NCBI RefSeq assembly: GCF_014281965.1
Contig: NZ_JACFTB010000001.1
Span: 1-64,000, forward strand
Direction: 5' to 3'
Source: Rhodococcus sp. BP22
GTDB taxonomy: Bacteria > Actinomycetota > Actinomycetes > Mycobacteriales > Mycobacteriaceae
DNA length: 64,000 nucleotides
A program made the position numbers and the translations under genes. How positions within the stretch are numbered: the first letter of the stretch is position 1; every line of letters begins with the position of its first letter. The notes beneath the pieces are model-generated. The model had not been told where the DNA came from. It was given only the letters and a program-made list of their open reading frames with translations, and searched no databases. Shown here piece after piece: positions 45,624-54,963 of this stretch.

Positions 45624-48600
45624 TGAAATACTTGGCCTCCGGGTGATGAAGAACGAATGCGTCCGTGGACTGCTCCGGATGCAGTTGTAGTTCTTCCGAC
45701 AGCGTGACGCCGATCCGTTCGGGTTCGAGAAGTGCAGCCAACTTGATGCGATCCTCGAGGTCCGGGCACGCACCGTAACCGAACGAGTAACGCGCACCAC
45801 GGTATTCGAGTTTGAAGTATCCCTCGGCCTCGGTCGGATCCTCGGCCGCAACACTCGCACCACTGGAAAGCTTCAGTTCCTCACGGACTCGACGATGCCA
45901 ATACTCGGCGAGCGCCTCGGTCAGCTGCACACCGATGCCATGCACTTCGAGGTAGTCACGGTACGAGTCCGCAGCGAACAACTCGTTCGCGAAATCCGCG
46001 ATCGGCTGCCCCATCGTGACCAGATTCATCGGAAGGACATCCACCTGACCCGATTTCGTGGCGTCTTCCCTCGACCGAATGAAGTCGGCGATGCACAGGA
46101 ACCGATCACGATTCTGACGTGGGAAAGTGAACCGGAATCGTTCGGGCGCATCGACGCGCGGCTCGGTCAGTACGACGACGTCGTCACCTTCCGAGACCGC
46201 CGGGAAGTATCCATAGACGAGGGCAGCATGCGCGAGAATGCCGTCGGTGCTGAGACGATCCAGCCAATACCGTAGTCGCGGTTTGCCTTCCGACTCGACG
46301 AGGTCCTCGTACGTTGCTCCTTCGCCCTTTCGCGCGCCACGCAAACCCCACTGGCCGAGAAAGAGTGCGCGTTCGTCGAGGAGTTCGGAGTAGTCGGACA
46401 ACGACACGCCCTTGACGATGCGAGTGCCCCAGAACGGCGGAGTCGGAGTCTCGATATCCGTCGCGACGTCCGAACGCTCCGGCACCACGATAGGAACCTC
46501 GTTCGCCTTGCGCTGCTCGGCGATTCGACGTGAACGTTCGTGGCGGGCCTTGCGCTCTTCCGTTTTCGCCTTGGCCGCCAACGCCTCCGGGCTGTCCGGC
46601 GCCGGCCCACCTCCACGCTTGGTCGTCATGATGGTGTCCATCAGGCTCAGACCCTCGAACGCGTCGCGGGCATAGTGGACATCGCCTTGGTAGACGTCCT
46701 GTAGATCGTTCTCGACATAGGAGCGCGTCAAGGCTGCGCCACCGAGCAGCACCGGAAACTTCTCGGCAACTCCCCTGTTGTTGAGTTCGATCAGGTTGTC
46801 CTTCATGACAACCGTGGATTTGACCAGCAGTCCCGACATGCCGATGACGTCGGCACGCTTGTCTATCGCCGCTTCCAGAATTGTCGCGATCGGCTGTTTG
46901 ATCCCAAGGTTGACGACCTCGTACCCATTGTTGCTGAGAATGATGTCGACGAGGTTCTTGCCGATGTCGTGAACGTCGCCCTTGACGGTGCCGAGGACGA
47001 TTCGCCCCTTGCCGTCGTCGTCCGACGCTTCCATGTGGGGTTCGAGGTACGCGACAGCGGCCTTCATCACCTCAGCGGACGCCAACACGAACGGCAGCTG
47101 CATCTGACCGGAGCCGAACAACACTCCCACGGTCTTCATGCCCGACAGGAGCGTTTCGTTGATGATCTCCAGCGGTGGCTTTTCCTTCATTCCCGCATCC
47201 AGATCCGCTTCGAGACCGTTGCGTTCGCCGTCGACGATGCGCCGCTCGAGCCGCTCGAACAGCGGCAAACGGCCAAGTTCTTCGGCACGAGACTCGCGCG
47301 CCGACGCCGCCGAAACCCCTTCGAAGAGCTGCATGAGCTTCTGTAGCGGGTCGTATCCCTCGGATCGACGGTCGTACACCAGATCGAGCGCAATCTCGCG
47401 ATGCTCGTCGGGGATCTTGTTCATCGGCAGAATCTTCGATGCGTGCACGATGGCCGTGTCCAACCCGGCTTGGGTGCACTCGTGCAGAAACACCGAGTTG
47501 AGGACCTGCCGTGCAGCGGGATTCAAACCGAAAGAGATGTTCGACAATCCGAGCGTGGTGTGCACCCGGGGATAGAGTTCCTTGAGCTGGCGGATGGCCT
47601 CGATCGTTTCGATTCCATCGCGTCGTACTTCTTCCTGCCCAGTGGAAATCGGGAAGGTGAGTGTGTCGACGATGATGTCTTCCTGACGAAGACCCCAGTT
47701 GCCGGTGATGTCCTCGATCAGGCGTGCGGCGACGCGGACCTTCCACTCCGCGGTGCGTGCCTGACCTTCTTCATCGATGGTCAAGGCGACGACAGCAGCG
47801 CCGTGCTCCTTGACGAGCCGCATGATCTTCTGAAAACGCGAGTCCGGGCCTGCTCCGTCCTCGTAGTTGACCGAGTTGACTGCGCTGCGACCACCGAGAT
47901 GCTCCAGTCCGGCTTTCAGTACGGCAGGTTCGGTCGAGTCGAGCATGATCGGCAAGGTCGATGCCGTCGCCAGACGACTGGCGAGTGCAGCCATGTCAGC
48001 GGCCCCGTCCCGGCCCACGTAGTCGACGTTCAGGTCGAGCATGTGTGCGCCGTCGCGAGTCTGGTCCTTGGCGATGTCGAGGCACTTCTCGTAGTCCTCG
48101 GCGAGCATCGCGTCGCGAAATGCCCTGGAGCCGTTGGAATTTGTACGCTCGCCGATCACCAGGATGCTGGAATCCTGTTCGAAGGCCACAGCCGAATAGA
48201 GCGAGGAAACACCCGGTTCCGGGGTGGGCGTGCGCTCCGCCTGACGGGTGCCGTGAACGAGATCGGCGACCTGACGAATGTGCTCGGGCGTCGTTCCGCA
48301 GCACCCGCCGACCAGTGATAGACCGTATTCGGAGACAAAGCCGCTCAGTGCGATCGCCAGCTCGGGCGCAGTCAGTGGATATTCGGCTCCCCTTGCTCCC
48401 AGAGTGGGTAGCCCGGCGTTCGGCATGACGGACACCGGCAACCTCGAGTGCTTCGACAGATGCCGAAGATGCTCACTCATCTCCGCGGGTCCAGTTGCGC
48501 AATTGAGCCCGATCATGTCGATACCGAGTGGCTCCAGCGCAGTCAGCGCTGCGCCGATCTCACTTCCGACGAGCATGGTGCCGGTGGTTTCCACGGTGAC

Positions 48601-49185
48601 GTGCGTGATGATCGGAATGCGCGCACCCAGCTTGTCCATCGCGTGCTGGCTACCGATGATTGCCGCTTTGACCTGTAGCAGGTCCTGGCAGGTTTCAATG
48701 AGAATTGCATCGGCACCGCCGTCGATCATGCCGAGCGCGGCCTCGGTATATGCGTCACGTAGGCGTGCGAAGGGCGCGTGACCCAGCGTCGGAAGTTTGG
48801 TACCCGGGCCCATCGAGCCCAGCACGAATCGGTCCATCCCGTCGCGACCGGGGCCCATCTCGTCAGCCGTTTCACGCGCGAGGCGTGTCCCCTTCTCGGC
48901 CAGTTCGCGGATCCGATCCTCGATGTCGTAGTCCGCCAGGTTCGGAAGGTTGCAACCGAAGGTGTTGGTTTCGACGGCGTCTGCGCCCGCATCGAAGTAG
49001 GCGCGGTGGATCTCACGAAGTACATCGGGACGGGTGTCGTTGAGAATCTCGTTGCAGCCCTCGAGACCGATGAAGTCGTCGAGCGTCAATTCGGCGTCCT
49101 GCAACATAGTCCCCATCGCACCGTCACCGATGACAACGCGCGAACGAATCGCTTCCAGCAGACCGGTCTTGTGTAGCGCAGGCAT
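45616..49185 (-). CDS. metH: Cobalamin-dependent methionine synthase MetH
   Basis: Transfers methyl from methyltetrahydrofolate through B12 to homocysteine. It is 1189 aa with all four modules: homocysteine/zinc domain (GLNCATGP and VGGCCGTTPEHI for zinc), pterin domain (ERTNSNGSRAFRDAMLAEDY), B12 domain with the cobalt-ligand DVHDIGKNLV, and a C-terminal reactivation domain (RGARYSFGYGACPDLEDR). It depends on the cofactor built by the cob genes at 12-21 kb. It is leaderless, and the HAD gene and hisEG follow it. Confidence 0.97.
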   Translation of the reverse strand: MPALHKTGLLEAIRSRVVIGDGAMGTMLQDAELTLDDFIGLEGCNEILNDTRPDVLREIHRAYFDAGADAVETNTFGCNLPNLADYDIEDRIRELAEKGTRLARETADEMGPGRDGMDRFVLGSMGPGTKLPTLGHAPFARLRDAYTEAALGMIDGGADAILIETCQDLLQVKAAIIGSQHAMDKLGARIPIITHVTVETTGTMLVGSEIGAALTALEPLGIDMIGLNCATGPAEMSEHLRHLSKHSRLPVSVMPNAGLPTLGARGAEYPLTAPELAIALSGFVSEYGLSLVGGCCGTTPEHIRQVADLVHGTRQAERTPTPEPGVSSLYSAVAFEQDSSILVIGERTNSNGSRAFRDAMLAEDYEKCLDIAKDQTRDGAHMLDLNVDYVGRDGAADMAALASRLATASTLPIMLDSTEPAVLKAGLEHLGGRSAVNSVNYEDGAGPDSRFQKIMRLVKEHGAAVVALTIDEEGQARTAEWKVRVAARLIEDITGNWGLRQEDIIVDTLTFPISTGQEEVRRDGIETIEAIRQLKELYPRVHTTLGLSNISFGLNPAARQVLNSVFLHECTQAGLDTAIVHASKILPMNKIPDEHREIALDLVYDRRSEGYDPLQKLMQLFEGVSAASARESRAEELGRLPLFERLERRIVDGERNGLEADLDAGMKEKPPLEIINETLLSGMKTVGVLFGSGQMQLPFVLASAEVMKAAVAYLEPHMEASDDDGKGRIVLGTVKGDVHDIGKNLVDIILSNNGYEVVNLGIKQPIATILEAAIDKRADVIGMSGLLVKSTVVMKDNLIELNNRGVAEKFPVLLGGAALTRSYVENDLQDVYQGDVHYARDAFEGLSLMDTIMTTKRGGGPAPDSPEALAAKAKTEERKARHERSRRIAEQRKANEVPIVVPERSDVATDIETPTPPFWGTRIVKGVSLSDYSELLDERALFLGQWGLRGARKGEGATYEDLVESEGKPRLRYWLDRLSTDGILAHAALVYGYFPAVSEGDDVVVLTEPRVDAPERFRFTFPRQNRDRFLCIADFIRSREDATKSGQVDVLPMNLVTMGQPIADFANELFAADSYRDYLEVHGIGVQLTEALAEYWHRRVREELKLSSGASVAAEDPTEAEGYFKLEYRGARYSFGYGACPDLEDRIKLAALLEPERIGVTLSEELQLHPEQSTDAFVLHHPEAKYFNV

Positions 49186-49191
49186 TGCTAC

Positions 49192-49197
49192 AGCCTA
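49192..49197 (-). promoter_or_regulatory. Probable -10 box, leaderless metH
   Basis: On the minus strand TAGGCT ends 6 nt before ATG 49185. There is no B12 riboswitch here; the gap to the divergent gene is only about 65 bp. Confidence 0.6.
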
Positions 49198-49237
49198 GTG
49201 GTCACACAGCGATACCCAAGACGGGCCGGGCTGGTCG

Positions 49238-49243
49238 TAGGCT
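49238..49243 (+). promoter_or_regulatory. Probable -10 box, leaderless PAC2 gene
   Basis: TAGGCT ends 6 nt before GTG 49250 and favours that GTG over the one immediately before it. Confidence 0.55.
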
Positions 49244-49249
49244 GTCGTG

Positions 49250-50272
49250 GTGAGTCCCCGAAACAGCGACGGCAATATTCCAGCCGACAACGACGTTACA
49301 GAACGCGACAATTCAGACAACGCTGCAGAAGCGCTGCTCGAAGCCGTCTCCGACGCTGTGTCCAATTCCACATCGTTATTCGTCCCCGAAGACGAAAATT
49401 CGGACGTCGAGCCGGAGCTTCCCACGCTGCGCGACCCGATTCTGGTGGCCGCATTCGAGGGCTGGAACGACGCGGGGGACGCAGCGAGTGGCGCGGTCGA
49501 GCATCTGGAATTGATCTGGGATGCCAGTCCGTTGGCCGAGCTGGACTCCGAGGACTACTACGACTACCAGGTGAACCGTCCGACGATTCGACAAGTAGAG
49601 GGCGTCACGAGAGAAATACAGTGGCCGTCGACGCGCTTGTCGGTGTGCTCGCCCCCCGGCAGCAGCCGGGACGTCGTGTTGCTGCGCGGTATCGAACCCA
49701 ACATGCGCTGGCGAAGCTTTTGCGACGACCTGCTGGAGTTCATCGAGCAGCTCGGCGTGGACACCGTGGTCATTCTCGGCGCTCTGCTCGCAGACACCCC
49801 CCACACCCGACCTGTACCGGTGACGGGAAGCGCGTACAGCGTCGAGGCCGCCGAGCGTTTCAACCTCGAGCAGACTCGATACGAGGGGCCGACTGGCATC
49901 ACCGGTGTCCTTCAGGACGAATGCGTCAAGGCAGGCGTTCCGGCCGTCTCGTTCTGGGCAGCCGTGCCGCACTACGTGTCGCAGCCACCCAACCCCAAGG
50001 CGACCGTGGCGTTACTCCAGCGCGTCGAGGATGTACTGGATATCGAAGTTCCGCTCGGTGAGCTCCCTTCCCAGGCCGAGGACTGGGAAGAGGCCGTCAA
50101 CGAGATGACCGCGGAGGACGAGGAGATCAGCGAATACGTTCGAACGCTCGAGGAGCGCGGGGATGCCGAGGTGGACATCAGCGATGCGATCTCGAAGATC
50201 GACGGCGACGCCATCGCAGCCGAGTTCGAGCGTTACCTTCGACGTCGGGGGCCCGGGAACTTCGGGCTGTAG
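49250..50272 (+). CDS. PAC2 family protein, Rv2125-like
   Basis: A 340-aa protein with the PAC2 fold found in archaeal and eukaryotic proteasome assembly chaperones. Signatures are DPILVAAFEGWNDAGDAAS near residue 65 and VVILGALLADTPHTRPVPVT near residue 180. An acidic N-terminal tail and an acidic C-terminal helical region (AEDEEISEYVRTLEERG) flank it. A role in proteasome assembly is possible by homology but is not established in Actinobacteria. Confidence 0.85.
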   Translation: MSPRNSDGNIPADNDVTERDNSDNAAEALLEAVSDAVSNSTSLFVPEDENSDVEPELPTLRDPILVAAFEGWNDAGDAASGAVEHLELIWDASPLAELDSEDYYDYQVNRPTIRQVEGVTREIQWPSTRLSVCSPPGSSRDVVLLRGIEPNMRWRSFCDDLLEFIEQLGVDTVVILGALLADTPHTRPVPVTGSAYSVEAAERFNLEQTRYEGPTGITGVLQDECVKAGVPAVSFWAAVPHYVSQPPNPKATVALLQRVEDVLDIEVPLGELPSQAEDWEEAVNEMTAEDEEISEYVRTLEERGDAEVDISDAISKIDGDAIAAEFERYLRRRGPGNFGL

Positions 50273-50347
50273 CGGGACTCGGTCCGGGTCGCAGTTGCAG
50301 GCCCGAGCGCAACCGCACAGCGACAGAACGATCATCGTGAGGTCTTT

Positions 50348-50363
50348 CTGACCCCTACGTAAC
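50348..50363 (+). promoter_or_regulatory. Possible GlnR-type site upstream of the nitrite reductase genes
   Basis: CTGAC, six bases, GTAAC resembles one half of the actinobacterial GlnR pattern GTnAC-n6-GnAAC, with one mismatch in each element. It lies 45 bp before the first gene of the nirB/nirD run, where nitrogen control would be expected. Confidence 0.3.
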
Positions 50364-50407
50364 GTCAACGCAGTGGGAGTGCAACCCCGACGCGGCACCG
50401 TGGCGTC

Positions 50408-50755
50408 ATGGCCAGCACACCGCGATTTCTCCAGGGCGTCTTCCCGTTCACCGGGCACGGGCTGAGCAAGCCCGAGTCGATAGATCCGTCGACCAGGTTC
50501 GTCGTTCCATCCGGGGCTACCGCTCAACCGCTGTACTTTCGTGGCGGTAATTCGAGCGAAGAGCTGGTGGTCGTGACCTTGCTGAGGGACGGGCAGCCCA
50601 TGCGGATGTTCCCCATGGGCTCCAAGAGCGGGGTCAACATCGCGCTTCGTGTCGTCGAGGACGTGGATCCGGATTCCGTCCTCGAGCTCGTCGTGGCGGC
50701 GCCGGAAGGGACGACCGGCGAAGTCGTCGTCGACTTCGGTTTGGTGCTGATCTGA
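50408..50755 (+). CDS. Conserved small protein of unknown function upstream of nirB
   Basis: A 115-aa soluble protein, mostly predicted beta strand (LYFRGGNSSEELVVVTLLRD, TGEVVVDFGLVLI), with no cysteines and no membrane segment. Its stop overlaps the nirB ATG (TGATG), so it is co-translated with nitrite reductase. I do not recognise the family. A chaperone or regulatory role for NirBD is only an inference from position. Codon use is like its neighbours. Confidence 0.7.
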   Translation: MASTPRFLQGVFPFTGHGLSKPESIDPSTRFVVPSGATAQPLYFRGGNSSEELVVVTLLRDGQPMRMFPMGSKSGVNIALRVVEDVDPDSVLELVVAAPEGTTGEVVVDFGLVLI

Positions 50756-53268
50756 TGAGTGCAGACGCGATGGGTGGCGGGAAAACCGCCGTGAGGAAGT
50801 TGCTCGTAGTCGGGAACGGTATGGCGGGCGCACGCACAGTCGAGGAGATCCTCAAACGCGGCGGAAGCACACTGTTCGACATCACGATGATCGGCGACGA
50901 GCCGTACGGCAACTACAACAGGATCATGCTGTCGCACGTGTTGTCCGGTGAAGCCGGCATCGACGACGAAGATCTGCTTCTCAATCCGATGAGCTGGTAT
51001 CGCGAAAACGGTGTCACGCTGTATGCGGGCGACCGTGCCGTCTCGCTGGATCGGTTCGCCAAGTCCGTGGTGTGTGAAAGTGGTCGAACTGTCGCGTACG
51101 ACGTCCTGATCATCGCCACCGGTAGCAACACGTTCTTTCCGAACATGGACGGGCTTCGTGAGAGCGACGGTCGCCTCGCCCGCGGGGTGTTCGGATTCCG
51201 GACCATCGCCGACACGAACGGCATGTTGCAGATGGCGGAGGCTCAGGACGACGTCGCTGCGGTCGTGATCGGCGGCGGACTGCTCGGATTGGAAGCTGCG
51301 TACGGTCTTCGAACGCAAGGCTTGGACGTCGATGTCGTGCACTCGCCCGGCCACCTGATGAACCAGCAGTTGGACGAACGCGGTGGACGGGTACTGCGCA
51401 ACAAGATCGAAGCACTCGGCGTCGGTGTGCACACCTCCAAACGCACAACTTCGGTCTTGCGTACCAGCGAGGGCACAGTGGCCGGTGTGGGCTTCAACGA
51501 CGGCACCTCACTTGCCGCCGACATGATTGTCGTGACCGCCGGAATCCGTCCCAATGTCGAATTCGCACGCGGGGGCGGACTGGTGATCGAACGCGGAATC
51601 GTGGTGGACGATCAACTGCGCTGCGAGGACGAGGGGTCGATCTTCGCAGTCGGTGAATGCTGCCAACATCGCGGTGAGGTGTACGGCCTCGTAGCCCCGC
51701 TGTGGGAACAAGCCGTCGTCCTCGCCGATCATCTGACCAATGCGAATCCTACTGCGGCATATCATGGTTCACGCCTGACAACTAAACTCAAAGTGGCCGG
51801 TGTCGACGTGGCAGCAATGGGAGTCAAAGGACCGGAGCGTGAGGACGACGAATTCGTCCAGTTCTACGAACCACGCAGCGGAACGTACAAGAGCGTCGTT
51901 GTCCGCGACGGCAAACTCATCGGTGCCACGCTTCTCGGGGACATCAGCAAAGCGAACTTTCTGACGCAGGCGTTCGACGAGAAGGTTCCGCTTCCCGAGG
52001 AACGAATCAGCATGTTGTTCGACATGGGAACCCCGACAGCGGCAACCGGTGCAGCCGAACTGGCCGACGACGTCCAGGTGTGCAACTGCAACGGCGTCAC
52101 CAAAGGTCAGATCGTCGCCTGCGTTCACGCAGGTGCCACGACAATGAGCGACGTCACCGCCAAGACCCGCGCAGGTAAGGGGTGTGGTTCCTGCAAGGGC
52201 CTCGTCGCCGATATCTTGTCCTGCGCTGCCGGAGGCGCAGTCGCCGCCGACCCCGCCGCCGACTGGTACGTGCCGTCCATCCCGTTGGCAAAGCCGCAAT
52301 TGATCGACATCATCAGAGAGCGCGACCTACGTTCGGTGTCGCAGGTATTTCGCGAACTCGCTGCGGGTGGCCGTGAAGATGCGAGCGCGAAGATGCCACT
52401 CGCATCTTTGCTGCGAACGATCTGGGGACCGGACTGGGTAGACGAACGGGGTGCGCTCTTCATCAACGATCGCGTCCACGCCAACATTCAGCGTGACGGC
52501 ACCTTCTCGGTCGTTCCGCAGATGAAGGGCGGGGTCACTACCCCGGATCAACTTCGCAAGATCGCCGACGTCGCCGACAAATATCACGTTCCGCTGGTCA
52601 AGGTCACCGGCGGGCAGCGCATAGATCTGCTCGGAATCAAGAAGGAGGATCTACCCAAGGTCTGGGGTGACCTCGACATGCCGTCCGGGTTCGCGTACGG
52701 CAAAAGCATGCGAACCGTGAAAACGTGCGTCGGCAGCGACTTCTGCCGCTTCGGCCTCGGTGATTCGACGGCGCTGGGCATCGCACTCGAAGAGCGCTTC
52801 CAGGGACTCGAGACCCCCGGCAAACTGAAGCTGGCCGTCGCCGGATGCCCGCGAAACTGTTCCGAAGCACTGTGCAAGGACTTCGGTGTCGTGTCCGTCG
52901 GCGAGGACAAATGGGAGCTCTATGTCGGCGGAGCCGCGGGTGCCCACATCAGGAAGGGCGATCTGTTGGCCACGGTCGTCGGCGGCGAGGAAGTTCTGCG
53001 GATGGCAGGGAGATTCATCCAGCACTACCGAGAGACGGCGCAGTGGCTCGAGCGAACATATGCGTGGGTTCCCCGGGTCGGGCTGGACGAGCTTCGTCGA
53101 ATTCTGGTCGAGGACGGTGACGGAATCGTCGCTGGACTCGAACAACGCATGCAAACATCGGTGGACGGGTACCGGGATCCCTGGCAGGACCGGGCCGAAC
53201 CCAAGTCGCCTGCGCAGTTCACACCGTCCTTGCCGCTCCTTCCTCTCCCCCAGGTACCGGTCCGATGA
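50755..53268 (+). CDS. nirB: Assimilatory nitrite reductase (NADH) large subunit NirB
   Basis: Reduces nitrite to ammonium with siroheme and NADH. It is 837 aa: an FAD/NAD domain with LLVVGNGMAGARTVEEIL and VVIGGGLLGLEAAYGL, a BFD-like [2Fe-2S] domain (CNCNGVTKG then GKGCGSCKGLV), and siroheme reductase domains. The [4Fe-4S]-siroheme cysteines are in KTCVGSDFCRFGLGD and CPRNCSEALCKDFGVV. It overlaps nirD by four bases. Confidence 0.96.
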   Translation: MSADAMGGGKTAVRKLLVVGNGMAGARTVEEILKRGGSTLFDITMIGDEPYGNYNRIMLSHVLSGEAGIDDEDLLLNPMSWYRENGVTLYAGDRAVSLDRFAKSVVCESGRTVAYDVLIIATGSNTFFPNMDGLRESDGRLARGVFGFRTIADTNGMLQMAEAQDDVAAVVIGGGLLGLEAAYGLRTQGLDVDVVHSPGHLMNQQLDERGGRVLRNKIEALGVGVHTSKRTTSVLRTSEGTVAGVGFNDGTSLAADMIVVTAGIRPNVEFARGGGLVIERGIVVDDQLRCEDEGSIFAVGECCQHRGEVYGLVAPLWEQAVVLADHLTNANPTAAYHGSRLTTKLKVAGVDVAAMGVKGPEREDDEFVQFYEPRSGTYKSVVVRDGKLIGATLLGDISKANFLTQAFDEKVPLPEERISMLFDMGTPTAATGAAELADDVQVCNCNGVTKGQIVACVHAGATTMSDVTAKTRAGKGCGSCKGLVADILSCAAGGAVAADPAADWYVPSIPLAKPQLIDIIRERDLRSVSQVFRELAAGGREDASAKMPLASLLRTIWGPDWVDERGALFINDRVHANIQRDGTFSVVPQMKGGVTTPDQLRKIADVADKYHVPLVKVTGGQRIDLLGIKKEDLPKVWGDLDMPSGFAYGKSMRTVKTCVGSDFCRFGLGDSTALGIALEERFQGLETPGKLKLAVAGCPRNCSEALCKDFGVVSVGEDKWELYVGGAAGAHIRKGDLLATVVGGEEVLRMAGRFIQHYRETAQWLERTYAWVPRVGLDELRRILVEDGDGIVAGLEQRMQTSVDGYRDPWQDRAEPKSPAQFTPSLPLLPLPQVPVR

Positions 53269-53564
53269 GCGTGCCGGTAGGCCCTGTCGAAGACCTGACA
53301 CCAGGTGAGGGCCGCGCCTACATCGTCGACGGGAGGCAAGTAGCGGTATTCCTCCTCCAGGATGGGAGTGTGCGCGCCATGGACGCGGTGTGCCCGCACA
53401 AAGGTGGGCCATTGGCGGACGGTCAGATCGACGGCTCGGTCGTGATGTGCCCGATGCATCAATACGCGTTCTCTCTCGACGACGGCACCTGTCCGAGCGG
53501 AATCGCCTCCGTACGAACATATCCCGCAGTAATCGTCGATGGAAAGGTCATGGTGGAGGTGTAG
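53265..53564 (+). CDS. nirD: Nitrite reductase small subunit NirD (Rieske type)
   Basis: A 99-aa Rieske [2Fe-2S] protein. The ligands are visible in VCPHKGGPLADG (Cys-x-His) and VMCPMHQYAFSLDDG (Cys-x2-His), so the cluster is complete; some NirD proteins have lost it. It partners NirB and ends the operon. The convergent pentapeptide gene ends 44 nt further on. Confidence 0.95.
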   Translation: MSVPVGPVEDLTPGEGRAYIVDGRQVAVFLLQDGSVRAMDAVCPHKGGPLADGQIDGSVVMCPMHQYAFSLDDGTCPSGIASVRTYPAVIVDGKVMVEV

Positions 53565-53608
53565 CGGCACCCGCATTTCTTTCGCGACCAACCCCATACC
53601 GATCACCG

Positions 53609-54184
53609 TCAGCCGATCGAGGTGCCGTCCGGCATGATCGCCCCGGTGAGATCGGCACCGTCCAGGATGGCGGTGACGATCTTCGCCCCCGTCAGGTTGG
53701 CTTTCCCAAGGTAGGCACTGATCAGGGTGGCACCCGAGAGGTCGGCGTCGCCGAGGTAAGCGCCGGTCATGTACGCGCCGGATAGGTCCGCTCCAGTGAG
53801 ATCCGCATGCCCGAGGAAGGTCCAGGTAAGGAACGTCATAGTCAGGTCGGCTCCCCTCAGGCGGGTGCGCGTGAGATACGCACGGGCAAAGTTGGCGTCG
53901 TGAGCGAACGCGCCGGTGAGATCGGCTCTCGACAAGTCGGCGCCCACGAACTCGGCCGAGGTCACATTGGCGCCCACGAATGAGGCATCGGTGAGATCGG
54001 CGCCCGACATGTCAGCGCCGGTCAAGTTCACGCCCGCTAGATTCGCGCCTGCCAGGCTTCGACCCGCCAGGTCGGCGTCGACAAGGCTGACGCTTCCCGG
54101 ATTGCCAAGTACCCGAGCAGCATTCCAAGCCGCAACATCGAAGTGGAGCAAGTCGAGCCGATGCGCCCGCGTTGTCGATGTCAT
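53609..54184 (-). CDS. Pentapeptide-repeat protein
   Basis: A 191-aa protein. About residues 30-185 are consecutive A(D/N)Lxx pentapeptides (GADLTGADLSGAYMTGAYLG is one stretch), folding as a right-handed beta helix. MfpA/Qnr relatives of this type mimic DNA and protect gyrase from quinolones, but many pentapeptide proteins have other roles. GGAGG precedes the ATG. It is divergent from a TetR gene across two palindromic operators, so it is the likely TetR target. Confidence 0.88.
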   Translation of the reverse strand: MTSTTRAHRLDLLHFDVAAWNAARVLGNPGSVSLVDADLAGRSLAGANLAGVNLTGADMSGADLTDASFVGANVTSAEFVGADLSRADLTGAFAHDANFARAYLTRTRLRGADLTMTFLTWTFLGHADLTGADLSGAYMTGAYLGDADLSGATLISAYLGKANLTGAKIVTAILDGADLTGAIMPDGTSIG

Positions 54185-54261
54185 CGAACCTCCGAATAGG
54201 ACGACAATGGCGGCGAATCACCACCATCCATCAGGACAGTCACCGTCACCGTCACCGTCAC

Positions 54262-54304
54262 GTTGACGCTGTCAACCTAGCAATGGCTTGTTGACGGCGT
54301 CAAC
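54262..54304. promoter_or_regulatory. Two TetR-type operators and the promoter of the pentapeptide gene
   Basis: Palindromes GTTGACGCTGTCAAC (54262-54276) and GTTGACGGCGTCAAC (54290-54304) share 6-bp arms and lie 28 bp apart. On the minus strand a promoter TTGACG (54298-54303), 18-bp spacer, TAGGTT (54274-54279) is covered by both. The right-hand site also overlaps the presumed -35 of tetR. A short GTCACC repeat precedes them at about 54239-54261. Confidence 0.75.
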
Positions 54305-54311
54305 CTTCTTC

Positions 54312-54317
54312 TATCCT
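54312..54317 (+). promoter_or_regulatory. Probable -10 box, leaderless tetR
   Basis: TATCCT ends 6 nt before ATG 54324. TTGACG at 54291-54296 inside the second operator can serve as -35, with a short 15-bp spacer. Confidence 0.55.
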
Positions 54318-54323
54318 GACGAG

Positions 54324-54920
54324 ATGCAAGAACGGGCCCGGGACACACGTCGTGCTTTGATCTCCGCAGCCAGCGAACTCCTCGCGCGGGGCGGACCGGC
54401 TCACGTCACACTGAGAGCGGTGGGCGCGGCCGCCGACGTATCGCGTACCGCGCCATACCGTCACTTTCGAGACAAGGACGACCTGCTGAGTACGGTGGCA
54501 GTCGAGAGCCTGACCTTCTTGAGAGCTGAAATGCAGCGTGCGGCAGCAAATTCCGATGCCGCCTCCACTCCGTTGTTCCGTGCCTGCCTTGCCTATGTCC
54601 GCGTCGCCTGGGAATGCCCCAACCATTACCGGCTCGAGTTCGGAGGCGACTACGCGTTCAAACCGAGCGGGGTGCTCGAGGTGGCCGCCGTCGACTTCAA
54701 CCAATACTTCCAGGAACTCGTCATCGAGGCGCAGCAGAGCAACACCCTCATCGCCGACGACATCCGAGACGTCGGTCCACTGCTCTGGGTCATGCTGCAC
54801 GGACTTGCCATGTCCAACCACCTGGTTGCCGACCAACCATGCGAGACCGGTACAGGCTATGGGGCTGAGGATTTGCCGCGTGTACTCGCCCTGGCCCTGC
54901 GAAATCTGGCCCCACGATGA
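54324..54920 (+). CDS. TetR family transcriptional regulator
   Basis: A 198-aa regulator. The N-terminal helix-turn-helix is clear (residues 8-55: TRRALISAASELLARGG, then TLRAVGAAADVSRTAPYRHF), and the C-terminal ligand-binding domain is divergent. ATG 54324 is preferred to the frame's earlier start because of the -10 box 6 nt upstream. It is divergent from the pentapeptide gene and probably represses both itself and that gene through the paired palindromes. Confidence 0.9.
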   Translation: MQERARDTRRALISAASELLARGGPAHVTLRAVGAAADVSRTAPYRHFRDKDDLLSTVAVESLTFLRAEMQRAAANSDAASTPLFRACLAYVRVAWECPNHYRLEFGGDYAFKPSGVLEVAAVDFNQYFQELVIEAQQSNTLIADDIRDVGPLLWVMLHGLAMSNHLVADQPCETGTGYGAEDLPRVLALALRNLAPR

Positions 54921-54923
54921 GCC

Positions 54924-54963
54924 TCACCCCACCCCTGGATCGGATCGAACCGGGATGGGGTGA
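54924..54963 (+). terminator. Probable terminator after tetR
   Basis: TCACCCCA (54924-54931) pairs with TGGGGTGA (54956-54963), with further pairing inside the stem. It begins 3 nt after the tetR stop and is followed by a short pyrimidine stretch. Confidence 0.5.
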
